64,000 bases of DNA. It comes from Denitromonas iodatirespirans (lineage in GTDB: Bacteria; Pseudomonadota; Gammaproteobacteria; Burkholderiales; Rhodocyclaceae). Where the stretch lies: contig NZ_JAEKFT010000020.1 of NCBI RefSeq assembly GCF_018524365.1, positions 32,030 to 96,029 on the forward strand. The letters are read 5' to 3'. The notes under the pieces are model-generated. The model searched no databases and was not told the origin of the DNA. It saw only the letters and a program-made list of their open reading frames with translations. Of this stretch, positions 55,615-63,880 are shown one piece after another (the first letter of the stretch is position 1; every line of letters starts with the position of its first letter). Made by a program: the position numbers and the translations under genes.

Positions 55615-57285
55615 ATGCTGAAGCTGATGGCGGGAGCATGCGCTCGCGCCCGCACGGCACGGCGCCGCAGAGCAGGCCGCAAGGCGGCACCGGCGCCGAC
55701 ACCGGAGAACGCCGCCTTGGGCAAGACCGCCTTCATCAGCCATGCCTCCGAAGACGCCGAGCGCGCCATGGCGGTATGCGCCGCCCTCGAAGCGCAGGGC
55801 GTCAGCTGCTGGATCGCGCCGCGCGACGTCACGCCCGGCCGCGACTACGCCTCCGAGATTCTCGACGGCATCGCCGGCTGCACGGTGTTCGTTGTGCTGC
55901 TCTCGGCCGAGGCCAACGCATCGGGCTTCGTGCGGCGCGAGGTCGAACGCGCGGTCAGCAAGAACAAACCGGTGTTTCCGGTCCGCCTCGAAGCCGTGGT
56001 GCCATCCAAGGCACTGGAGCTGTTCCTCTCCTCGGCCCACTGGATCGATGCCTGGGATCCGCCGTACGAGGCGCATTGGCAACGCCTGGCCGCGGTGATC
56101 CGCGGGGAGGCCAGCGCGCCGCCCGCACCTACGGCGCGCCTTGGACACGGCACCCGGCGGATGCTGGCCGGCACCGTCGCACTGATGCTGCTCGTCGGTA
56201 TCGGTGGGTGGCTTGTGCACGACCCGGCACCGCCCGCGGTCTCGTCACCGCCCGTACCGAAAAACGACCCATCGCCGGCCGCCATGCCGGCATCGCAGCC
56301 CGCCCCGCCGGCGCCCACGGCCGCCGACACCCCGCGCGCCGAGATCGCCATGACCGCCGCCGCGTCCGATGCCGGCCCCTGCCCGCAGCGCCTGTCGGTC
56401 AATCCCGCGCTGGAGACGCCCTTCGCCTGCCGCTGCAGCGCCGAGGCCGTGCGCGAAGGCACGGTGTGGGGCACCGATGTGTATACCGACGACTCCGCCG
56501 TGTGCGCCGCGGCCGTGCATGCCGGTGCGATCGGCCGCGACGGCGGCCTGGTCACGGCGCTGCGCGAGGCGGGTCGGGACATCTACGTAGGCACCGCGCG
56601 CCACGGCGTCAACAGCCATGACTACGGCCGCTACGACCGCAGCCTGCGCTTTGCTGGCGCGCCGGCGCCGGCTCCCGGCCCTGAACCCTGCCCCCAGCGA
56701 CTGTCGATCAACGCGGACCTGCCGCTGCCCTACACCTGCCAGTGCACGGCCGAGGCGGTCCGCCAGGGGACGGTGTGGGGCACCGACGTCTATACCCGCG
56801 ACTCCGGCCTGTGCGGCGCTGCCGCCCATGCCGGCGTGGTCGGCAGCGAGGGCGGCACCATCACCGCATTCGACGCCCCCGGGCGCGATCTGTATGTCGG
56901 CACCACGCGCCACGGCATCGCCAGCAACGACTATGGCCGCTACGCCAACAGCCTGCGCTTCGACAATGCGGCGGTCGCGACGGGCCCTGAACCCTGCCCG
57001 CAGCGCCTGTCGATCAGCCCCGACCTACCCACCCCCTTTAGCTGCAACTGCAGCGCCGAGGCGGCGGGCAAGGGCACGATCTGGGGCACCGATGTGTACA
57101 CCGGCGACTCGTACCTGTGCAGCGCGGCCGTCCATGCCGGCGCGATGCCGCGCACGGGCGGCGCCATCACCGTCTATCGCGAGGCCGGGCGCGATCTCTA
57201 TGTGGGCAGCGCGCGCAACGGCGTGCGCAGCCATGACTACGGCCACTCCGCCAGCAGCATCCGCTTCCTGATCCGCACCTTCTGA
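55615..57285 (+). CDS. TIR-domain membrane protein with three LCCL repeats
   Basis: Up to 556 residues. A TIR domain lies at about 37-165 (KTAFISHASEDAERAMAVCA, SCWIAPRDVTPGRDYASEIL, FVRREVERAV with candidate NADase Glu109). A membrane helix follows at 183-201 after R-R, predicting TIR inside. Then comes a Pro/Ala linker and three LCCL domains at about 256-346, 359-449 and 461-551. Each LCCL has the Cys pattern C-x15-C-x-C-x22-C and blocks such as VWGTDVYTDDSAVCAAAVHA and HDYG. ATG 55615 has no clear ribosome site; TTG 55717 with GGAG nine bases upstream is an alternative start right at the TIR domain. It is a cytoplasmic effector coupled to a periplasmic binding array by architecture. Function unknown. 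Confidence 0.85.
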   Translation: MLKLMAGACARARTARRRRAGRKAAPAPTPENAALGKTAFISHASEDAERAMAVCAALEAQGVSCWIAPRDVTPGRDYASEILDGIAGCTVFVVLLSAEANASGFVRREVERAVSKNKPVFPVRLEAVVPSKALELFLSSAHWIDAWDPPYEAHWQRLAAVIRGEASAPPAPTARLGHGTRRMLAGTVALMLLVGIGGWLVHDPAPPAVSSPPVPKNDPSPAAMPASQPAPPAPTAADTPRAEIAMTAAASDAGPCPQRLSVNPALETPFACRCSAEAVREGTVWGTDVYTDDSAVCAAAVHAGAIGRDGGLVTALREAGRDIYVGTARHGVNSHDYGRYDRSLRFAGAPAPAPGPEPCPQRLSINADLPLPYTCQCTAEAVRQGTVWGTDVYTRDSGLCGAAAHAGVVGSEGGTITAFDAPGRDLYVGTTRHGIASNDYGRYANSLRFDNAAVATGPEPCPQRLSISPDLPTPFSCNCSAEAAGKGTIWGTDVYTGDSYLCSAAVHAGAMPRTGGAITVYREAGRDLYVGSARNGVRSHDYGHSASSIRFLIRTF

Positions 57286-57290
57286 ACGCC

Positions 57291-57315
57291 GACGGCCCGC
57301 GCATGGCGGGCCGTC
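57291..57315. terminator. 10-bp GC-rich hairpin between convergent genes
   Basis: GACGGCCCGC pairs with GCGGGCCGTC around GCATG. No clear T-run follows on either side, so it is a weak or rho-assisted terminator at best. It sits between the TIR-LCCL stop (57285) and the acyl-CoA dehydrogenase stop (57343). Confidence 0.5.
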
Positions 57316-57342
57316 TATCGTCTGCGCAGGCCGGACGACGGG

Positions 57343-59133
57343 TCAGAACCAGTCTTCCTCCATTGCCATCAGCGGCTCGACACCGGCACGCGCGCTGCGA
57401 ATCAGCGACGCGGTCTCGGGCAGCAGCTTGGCGAAGTAGAAGCGCGCGGTGAACAGCTTGGCGGCGTAGAAGCGGTCGCCGCTGTCGGCCTTGTCGAGCG
57501 CCACGCGGGCCATGCGTGCCCACAGGTAGGCGAACACCAAGTGGCCGACCACGCGCAGGTAATCGACCGCAGCGGCACCAACTTCCTCGGGGTTGCTCAT
57601 CGCCTTCATGCCGACCTCGGCCGTCAGCTTGGTGACCTTCTCGCCCAGGTCGGCCAGCGGCAGCAGGAATTCCTGCATGCGCGCGTCCTGCATGTTGGCC
57701 ATGGCGAACTGCTGGATCTGGGCACCGAACTTCTTGAGCTGCGCGCCCTGGTCGCCCAGCACCTTGCGCCCGAGCAGGTCGAGCGACTGGATGGTGTTGG
57801 TGCCCTCGTAGATCATGTTGATGCGGTTGTCCCGCACATATTGCTCCATGCCCCACTCGCGGATGAAACCGTGACCGCCGAAGACCTGCATGCAGTGCGA
57901 GGTGGCCAGCCAGCCGTTGTCGGTGAGGAAGGCTTTGACGATGGGGGTGAGCAGTGCCACGGTGGCCTCGGCGTCGCGGCGGGTGGCTTCATCCGGCGCG
58001 TTCTGCGCCTCGTCGATGAGCAAGGCCACCTGCATGCCGAGCGCGCGGCCGCCTTCGGCATAGGCGCGGGCGGTGAGCAGCATCTTGCGCACATCGGGGT
58101 GCACGATGATCGGATCGGCGGCCTTGTCCTTGGCCTTGGCGCCGGACAGCGCACGGCTCTGCGTGCGGTCTTTGGCGTAGGCGGCGGCGTTCTGGTAGGC
58201 CACTTCGGTCAGGCCGAGCGACTGCATGCCGACACCGAGGCGGGCCGCGTTCATCATCACGAACATGGCGGCCAGGCCCTTGTGGGGCTCGCCCACCAGG
58301 GTACCGACGGCGCCGTCGAGCACCATCTGGCAGGTGGAGTTGCCGTGGATACCCATCTTGTGTTCGATGGCGCCGCAGTAGATGCCGTTGCGCTCGCCCA
58401 GGCTGCCGTCGGCGTTCACATGGAACTTGGGCACGATGAACAGCGAGATGCCGCGGCTGCCGGCCGGCGCGTCGGGCAGACGGGCCAGCACCAGGTGGAT
58501 GATGTTCTCGGCCATGTCATGCTCGCCCGAGGAGATGAAGATCTTCTCGCCGGTGATGCGGTAGGTGCCGTCGCCCTGCGGCTCGGCCTTGCTGCGCAGC
58601 AGGCCGAGGTCGGTGCCGGCGTGCGGTTCGGTCAGGCACATGGTGCCGGTCCATTCGCCGCTGGTGAGCTTGGGCAGGTAGGTGGCCTTCTGCTCGGGCG
58701 TGCCGTGGGCATGGAGGGCGTCGTAGGCACCGTGGGTCAGTCCCGGGTACATGGTCCACGCCTGGTTGGCGCTGTTGAGCATTTCGTAGAAGGCCTGGTT
58801 CAGCGTCACCGGCAGGCCCTGGCCGCCGTATTCCGGATCGCAGGACAGCGCCGCCCAGCCGCCATCGACGAACTGGCGGTAGGCCTCGGCGAAGCCCGGC
58901 GGGGTGGTCACGGCATGGGTCTGCGGGTCCAGCGTGCAGCCGATCTCGTCGCCCTCGCGGTTGAGCGGGAAGAGCACTTCGGACGCAAACTTGCCGCCCT
59001 CTTCGAGCACGGCGTTGATGGTGTCCACATCCAGCTCGGCATGGGCCGGCATGGTCTTGAAGGCCTCCTCGACCTTGAGCACTTCGTGCAGCACGAATTG
59101 CATGTCACGCAGGGGCGGGGTGTATTGACTCAT
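57343..59133 (-). CDS. Acyl-CoA dehydrogenase with C-terminal extension
   Basis: 596 residues, the long class. MQFVLHEVLKVEEAFKTMPA opens the N-terminal extension. TMCLTEPHAGTDLGLLRSKA and RITGEKIFISSGEHDMAENI bind FAD and substrate, QVFGGHGFIREWGMEQYVRD and INMIYEGTNTIQSLDLLGRK hold the catalytic Glu, and a helical C-terminal domain follows. It catalyses the first step of beta-oxidation, though related long dehydrogenases act on methylmercaptopropionyl-CoA. GGAG lies before ATG 59133. A FadP-like operator is 46 bases upstream. Confidence 0.93.
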   Translation of the reverse strand: MSQYTPPLRDMQFVLHEVLKVEEAFKTMPAHAELDVDTINAVLEEGGKFASEVLFPLNREGDEIGCTLDPQTHAVTTPPGFAEAYRQFVDGGWAALSCDPEYGGQGLPVTLNQAFYEMLNSANQAWTMYPGLTHGAYDALHAHGTPEQKATYLPKLTSGEWTGTMCLTEPHAGTDLGLLRSKAEPQGDGTYRITGEKIFISSGEHDMAENIIHLVLARLPDAPAGSRGISLFIVPKFHVNADGSLGERNGIYCGAIEHKMGIHGNSTCQMVLDGAVGTLVGEPHKGLAAMFVMMNAARLGVGMQSLGLTEVAYQNAAAYAKDRTQSRALSGAKAKDKAADPIIVHPDVRKMLLTARAYAEGGRALGMQVALLIDEAQNAPDEATRRDAEATVALLTPIVKAFLTDNGWLATSHCMQVFGGHGFIREWGMEQYVRDNRINMIYEGTNTIQSLDLLGRKVLGDQGAQLKKFGAQIQQFAMANMQDARMQEFLLPLADLGEKVTKLTAEVGMKAMSNPEEVGAAAVDYLRVVGHLVFAYLWARMARVALDKADSGDRFYAAKLFTARFYFAKLLPETASLIRSARAGVEPLMAMEEDWF

Positions 59134-59178
59134 CGCGATCTCCTCTATGCGGCGACCTCTTTCGTGCCGCGCTCAAAC

Positions 59179-59192
59179 CGAACGTTCGTACG
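59179..59192. promoter_or_regulatory. FadP/PsrA-like operator upstream of the acyl-CoA dehydrogenase
   Basis: CGAACGTTCGTACG; on the minus strand CGTACGAACGTTCG, sharing ACG-A-ACGTT-CG with the sites at 54731 and 63119. It contains the perfect 10-base palindrome CGAACGTTCG. It lies 46-59 bases before ATG 59133. Confidence 0.6.
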
Positions 59193-59220
59193 TTTTTAGA
59201 AGCAAAAAAATGGGCGGGTG

Positions 59221-59248
59221 AAAGGCGCCGACGCCACGCGCCGGCGCC
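59221..59248 (-). terminator. Terminator after the thiolase gene
   Basis: Read leftward: GGCGCCG, an 11-base loop, CGGCGCC, then TTT. It follows the thiolase stop (59256) by eight bases and precedes the operator and promoter of the acyl-CoA dehydrogenase, so that gene is a separate transcription unit. Confidence 0.6.
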
Positions 59249-59255
59249 TGCAGAT

Positions 59256-60452
59256 TTACACGCGCTCGAAAATGCCGGCCGCGCCCATGCCGGTGCCGAT
59301 GCACATGGTGACCATGCCGTACTTGACGGAGGAGTCACGCTGCATGGCGCTCATGATGGTGGCGGTGCGGATCGCGCCCGTCGCGCCGAGCGGGTGACCG
59401 AGGGCGATGGCGCCGCCCAGCGGGTTGACCTTGGCCGGGTCGAGATCGAGCTGACGCATCACCGCCAGCGATTGCGCGGCGAAGGCTTCGTTCAGCTCGA
59501 TCCAGTCCAGTTGCGACTGTGTCAGGCCACCGGCCTTGAGCGCACGCGGGATGGCTTCGATCGGGCCGATGCCCATGATGTGCGGCGGCACGCCGGCCAC
59601 CGAGAAGCTCACGAAACGGGCGATCGGCGTCACGCCATAGCGCTTGACTGCCGCCTCGCTCATCAGCAGCACGGCGCCGGCGCCGTCGGACATCTGCGAG
59701 CTGTTGCCGGCGGTGACCGAACCGCGCGCGGCGAACACCGGGCGCAGCTTGGCCAGCTTTTCGATGGCTGCATCGGCACGCGGGCCTTCATCGGTGTCGC
59801 ACAGCGACTCGATCACACGGACCGTGCCGCCCTCGCCCGGCACATGGGTGCGCACGGTGTAGGGGGTGATCTCGTCCTTGAAGTGGCCGGCGGCAATCGC
59901 CGCGCAGGCGCGCTGGTTGGACTGCAGGGCGAAGGCGTCCTGGTCTTCGCGGCTGACCTTCCACTGCTCGGCGACCTTCTCGGCGGTCAGGCCCATGCCG
60001 AAAGCGATGCCGAAGTTTTCTTCCTTGGCGAAGATGGCCGGGTTGAGGCTCACCTTGTTACCCATGATCTGCGGCATCACGCTCATCGACTCGGTGCCGG
60101 CGGCGATCATCACATCGGCCTGGCCGAGGCGGATCTGGTTGGCGGCGTCGGCCACCGCCTGCACGCCCGAGGCGCAGAAGCGGTTGGTGGTCACGCCCGG
60201 CACGGTGTCCGGCAGGCCGGCCAGCAGCAGGCCGATGCGCGCCACGTTCATGCCCTGCTCGGCTTCCGGCATGGCGCAGCCGACGATCACGTCGCCGATC
60301 TCCGAGGCGTCCAGCCCCGGCACCTTGTCGACCACGGCACGCAGCACATGGGCCAGCATGTCGTCCGGGCGCACGCTGCGGAACATGCCGTTGCGCTTGG
60401 CCACCGGGGTGCGGGTGGCGGCAACGATGTAAGCGTCTTGAATCTGTTTCAT
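59256..60452 (-). CDS. fadA: Acetyl-CoA C-acyltransferase (3-ketoacyl-CoA thiolase)
   Basis: 398 residues from ATG 60452, which has GGAG six bases upstream. The nucleophile Cys is in VTTNRFCASGVQAVADAA, the catalytic His in LGGAIALGHPLGATGA and the second Cys in VTMCIGTGMGAAGIFE. It performs the last thiolytic step of beta-oxidation. It follows the multifunctional dehydrogenase/hydratase gene by 88 bases, forming a fadBA-type operon. Confidence 0.94.
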   Translation of the reverse strand: MKQIQDAYIVAATRTPVAKRNGMFRSVRPDDMLAHVLRAVVDKVPGLDASEIGDVIVGCAMPEAEQGMNVARIGLLLAGLPDTVPGVTTNRFCASGVQAVADAANQIRLGQADVMIAAGTESMSVMPQIMGNKVSLNPAIFAKEENFGIAFGMGLTAEKVAEQWKVSREDQDAFALQSNQRACAAIAAGHFKDEITPYTVRTHVPGEGGTVRVIESLCDTDEGPRADAAIEKLAKLRPVFAARGSVTAGNSSQMSDGAGAVLLMSEAAVKRYGVTPIARFVSFSVAGVPPHIMGIGPIEAIPRALKAGGLTQSQLDWIELNEAFAAQSLAVMRQLDLDPAKVNPLGGAIALGHPLGATGAIRTATIMSAMQRDSSVKYGMVTMCIGTGMGAAGIFERV

Positions 60453-60540
60453 CTGTGTCTCCATTGTGGGTGATGGGTTATTGGTGATGAATCGCTTGCG
60501 GGGCACCGCGGCGACATCACCCCTACCGAATCACCTATCA

Positions 60541-62922
60541 CTAGTTCCTGAGCGGCTTGCCGGTTTCCAGCATGTGAACGATGCGCTGCTGGGTCTTCTC
60601 GTTCTTGAGCAGCGCCACGAACTGCGCCCGCTCCACATCGAGGATCCACTGCTCGCTGACCCGCGCGTTGGTTTCCACCTCGCCGCCGCACAAGGCGGTG
60701 GCGGCGGCCTTGGCCACGGTGTAGTCATGCGGCGAGATGAAGCCGCCCTGGGCCATGTTCATCAGCATCATTTCGCAGGTGGCGATGCCGTTGCGGCCGG
60801 CGACGGTGATCGCGTTGTTGATCATCGGCGGGCGGTAGCCGGCTTCGGCCATGGCGCGCGCCCGGCGGATCGCCGCGTAGAGCAGCTCGTGGGCGTTGAA
60901 CAGGATGTCGTCCGAGGCCTTGGCAAAGCCCAGCTGCACGGCTTCGAGCGCGCTCTTGGCCACGGTGGCCATGGCGATGGTCTGGAAGCTGTTCTGGATG
61001 TAGAGATACACATCGCCGCCGGCCGCGCGCTGCGCCAGGGTGTGCGCCTGCAGGGCGAACTCCTTGCAGCCGCCGCCGGCCGGGATCAGGCCCACACCGG
61101 CCTCGACCAGGCCGACATAGCTCTCCAGCGCCATCACACGGTGCGACGCATGCATCACGAACTCGCAACCGCCGCCCAGCGCCATGCCCTGCACCGCAGC
61201 CACCACCGGCACCTGCGCATGCTTGAGGGTCATCGAGGCGCGCTGGAACTTGTCCACCGTGCGCTCAAGCAGGTCGAACTCGCCGGCCTTGAGCGCCTCG
61301 GCCACCTGCATCAGGTTGGCGCCGACGGCGAAGGGCGCGTCATGCCACACCACCAGGCCGTCGAGATCGCGCTCGGCACGGGCCACGGCCTCGATCACGC
61401 CGTCGAGCACTTCGCTGCCGATGGCGTGGGCTTTCGAGGTGATCGACAAAATGCCGATGCGCGCGTCCTGGTCGGGGCGCGTCCACAGGCGCACGCCGTC
61501 GTTTTCCCACAGCGTCTCGCCGCGGTCCTTCGGCGCCTCGCCGAGCACCTGCTCGGGATACAGCTGACGGTCGTACACCGTCAGCGCAGAGCGCGCCTTG
61601 AGCGCATCGTCGGCGGCGGAGTAGGAGCCGGCCGCCTCATGCACGCCCTGCCGCTCGAACACCCAGGCCGGCAGCGGCGCATCGGCGATCGCCTTGCCCG
61701 CGGCGATGTCGTCCTGGATGGCCTGGGCGATGTCGGCCCAGCCGGCGCCCTGCCAAGTTTCGAGCGGGCCCTTGCTCCAGCCGAAGCCCCAACGCATGGC
61801 AAAGTCGAGATCGCGCGCGTTGTCGGCGATGTCGCCCAGATGGTAGGCGCAGTAGTGGAACACGTCGCGGAAGATGGCCCACAGGAACTGGGCCTGCGGA
61901 TGCGCGCAGGCGGCCAACGCTGCGAACTTCTCCTTGGGGTCGCGCAGCTTGAGGATCTCGTCCACTTCCACGGCGATCTCGCCGTTGGTGTCGCGGTAGG
62001 CCTGCTTCTGCACGTCCAGCACCTGGATCTTCTTGCCTTCCTTGCGATAGATGCCGGCGCGCGTCTTCTGCCCCAGTGCGCCCTGCTCGATCAGCGCACT
62101 CAGCCAGGCCGGCGTCTTGAAAAGGTCATGCCAGGGGTCGTCCGGCAAGGTGGCCTTCATGGTGCCGATCACGTGCGCCAGGGTGTCGAGGCCGACCACG
62201 TCGGCGGTGCGGTAGGTGGCGCTCTTCGGCCGGCCGATGTTCGGGCCGGTAAGCGCGTCGACTTCGTCGAAGCCCAGGCCGAGGCGCTGGGTGTGATGCA
62301 TCACCGCCAGAATCGAAAACACCCCGACGCGGTTGGCGACGAAGTTGGGCGTGTCCTTGGCGCGCACGATGCTCTTGCCCAGGCGGGTGGTCAGCCAGGT
62401 TTCGAGATCGTCGAGCATGGCGGCGTCGGTGGTCGCGGTGGCGATCAGCTCGACCAGCGGCATGTAGCGCGGCGGGTTGAAGAAGTGGATGCCGCAGAAG
62501 CGCGGACGCAACTCGGCGGGCATGCCTTCGGACAGCGCGTTAATCGGCAGACCCGAGGTGTTGGAGGCGAAGATGGCATCGGGCCGGACATAGGGGGCGA
62601 CCTTGGCGTAGAGGTCGAGCTTCCACTCCATCTTCTCGGCAATCGCCTCGATGATCAGGTCGCACTCACGCAGCTTGTCCAGATCGGAGCCATAGTTGGC
62701 TGCCTCGATGGACTGCGCGCGGTCCTTGCTGGCCAGCGGCTTGGGATCGAGCTTCTTGAGCCCGGCGATGGCCTTGTCCACGATGCCGTTGGGTTTGCCG
62801 TCCTTGGCCGGCAGATCGAACAGCACGACGGGCACATCGGCATTGGCGCAGTGGGCCGCGATCTGCGCTCCCATCACGCCGGCGCCCAGTACCGCCACCT
62901 TGCGAATGATCAGTTTGCTCAC
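60541..62922 (-). CDS. 3-hydroxyacyl-CoA dehydrogenase/enoyl-CoA hydratase multifunctional enzyme
   Basis: 793 residues. The dehydrogenase comes first (RKVAVLGAGVMGAQIAAHCA NAD site, PRFCGIHFFNPPRYMPLVEL catalytic His, ANRVGVFSILAVMHHTQRLG) and the crotonase domain last, at about 480-790 (VPVVAAVQGMALGGGCEFVM, VGLVEAGVGLIPAGGGCKEF). This order is the reverse of E. coli FadB and typical of the FadN/HbdA-like class. The start is GTG 62922 behind AGGAGG. An overlapping out-of-frame ATGTGA lies at the start. It and the thiolase form the core fad operon. Confidence 0.93.
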   Translation of the reverse strand: MSKLIIRKVAVLGAGVMGAQIAAHCANADVPVVLFDLPAKDGKPNGIVDKAIAGLKKLDPKPLASKDRAQSIEAANYGSDLDKLRECDLIIEAIAEKMEWKLDLYAKVAPYVRPDAIFASNTSGLPINALSEGMPAELRPRFCGIHFFNPPRYMPLVELIATATTDAAMLDDLETWLTTRLGKSIVRAKDTPNFVANRVGVFSILAVMHHTQRLGLGFDEVDALTGPNIGRPKSATYRTADVVGLDTLAHVIGTMKATLPDDPWHDLFKTPAWLSALIEQGALGQKTRAGIYRKEGKKIQVLDVQKQAYRDTNGEIAVEVDEILKLRDPKEKFAALAACAHPQAQFLWAIFRDVFHYCAYHLGDIADNARDLDFAMRWGFGWSKGPLETWQGAGWADIAQAIQDDIAAGKAIADAPLPAWVFERQGVHEAAGSYSAADDALKARSALTVYDRQLYPEQVLGEAPKDRGETLWENDGVRLWTRPDQDARIGILSITSKAHAIGSEVLDGVIEAVARAERDLDGLVVWHDAPFAVGANLMQVAEALKAGEFDLLERTVDKFQRASMTLKHAQVPVVAAVQGMALGGGCEFVMHASHRVMALESYVGLVEAGVGLIPAGGGCKEFALQAHTLAQRAAGGDVYLYIQNSFQTIAMATVAKSALEAVQLGFAKASDDILFNAHELLYAAIRRARAMAEAGYRPPMINNAITVAGRNGIATCEMMLMNMAQGGFISPHDYTVAKAAATALCGGEVETNARVSEQWILDVERAQFVALLKNEKTQQRIVHMLETGKPLRN

Positions 62923-63118
62923 ATGCTCCTCCTGTCACTTCCGTTGTTGTTTGGGCTGGCCTGCGCCAGCGGCATTCCGACTCGACTGCTGCATCGCCGC
63001 CCGTGACTCCCGCATCGGCGGCCGGGCTGTACGGGAAATATGGCTCCCGGCGCCGGCCTTCGCTACCTGCAGTGCGAGACTGCCACCCGGCCGGATTCGT
63101 TCAACGGCGAAAATAAAT

Positions 63119-63132
63119 CGAACGTTCGTTTG
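63119..63132. promoter_or_regulatory. FadP/PsrA-like operator upstream of the fad operon
   Basis: CGAACGTTCGTTTG; on the minus strand CAAACGAACGTTCG, differing from the perfect site at 54731 at two positions. It lies in the 252-base gap between tetR (stop 63175) and the GTG start at 62922, about 200 bases before the start, which implies a long leader. Confidence 0.65.
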
Positions 63133-63174
63133 AATTCTAGCGCAAAAAAATGGTTTGGCAAGCACTGCCTTCGC

Positions 63175-63858
63175 TCACTCACCCCGCAAAGCGCCCGCTT
63201 GTCCGCTCATCGGCTCCCCCGACGGCGCCGAAAAACCGGCCACGATGAAAGGCATCAGGCGCCGCAACACCGCCTCCGGCTTGCCCGCCTCCTCAAGCTG
63301 GTAGATCTCGGTCATGCGCATCACGTCCTTGCCGGCCATGGCATACGCCACCATGCCGACAAAGAAGTACATGCGCCACACCACATCGGCCTCGGACAGA
63401 TGCGGCAGCGCCCGCTCGAAGGCCCGTTTGTAGCGCGCGATGGCCTCGGCATACTCGGTCGGGAAGAAATCCTCGACACCGGCCTCGGGCTCGTAGAAGG
63501 CCCGGCCGATCATCTGCTTGAACACCGCGCCCGAGAGATTGCCCTTGCGCGTCAGCCGCAGCGCCGACGAAATGAACGCCTCGACCAACACCGGCACCGC
63601 AATCGGCGCATCGCCCGCCTGCGCTTCCAGGCGGTCAAGATAGCCTACCCGCGATTCGCGCTGCCCGAGCGCCCGCGCATACACCGCTTCCATCAGCCCC
63701 TTCTTGGAGCCGAAGTGATAGCTCACCATCGCCAGCGGCACGTCCGCCTCGGCAGTGATCCGGCGCACCGAGGTGGCGGCGAAGCCATGCTCGGTGAACA
63801 GGTGTTCGGCGGCATCGAGGAGCCGGGTCTTGGTGTCGGCGGTATCGCTGCGGGACAT
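63175..63858 (-). CDS. TetR-family regulator, FadP/PsrA-like
   Basis: 227 residues. The N-terminal HTH is TRLLDAAEHLFTEHGFAATS, VRRITAEADVPLAMVSYHFG, SKKGLMEAVYARAL. The C-terminal ligand domain has GRAFYEPEAGVEDFFPTEYA and VVWRMYFFVGMVAYAMAG, seen in regulators of fatty-acid degradation in betaproteobacteria. It is first in line before the fad operon on the same strand. No operator is seen at its own start, where a group II intron ends instead. I infer acyl-CoA-responsive repression of the three operator sites. Confidence 0.85.
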   Translation of the reverse strand: MSRSDTADTKTRLLDAAEHLFTEHGFAATSVRRITAEADVPLAMVSYHFGSKKGLMEAVYARALGQRESRVGYLDRLEAQAGDAPIAVPVLVEAFISSALRLTRKGNLSGAVFKQMIGRAFYEPEAGVEDFFPTEYAEAIARYKRAFERALPHLSEADVVWRMYFFVGMVAYAMAGKDVMRMTEIYQLEEAGKPEAVLRRLMPFIVAGFSAPSGEPMSGQAGALRGE

Positions 63859-63880
63859 GATCTCGGTACTGGGATCGGGA

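Noticed and set aside
59134..59255. Acyl-CoA dehydrogenase as part of the fadBA operon
   Set aside because: A terminator-like hairpin and a separate operator lie between the thiolase and the dehydrogenase gene, so it is more likely its own unit.
60453..60540. GGTGATG-rich stretch between the thiolase and dehydrogenase genes as a regulatory repeat
   Set aside because: The units are degenerate and the inverted pairing imperfect; I could not separate it from chance or an old repeat remnant.
60466..63006. 846-residue plus-strand open frame
   Set aside because: It is the antisense shadow of the hydroxyacyl-CoA dehydrogenase gene.
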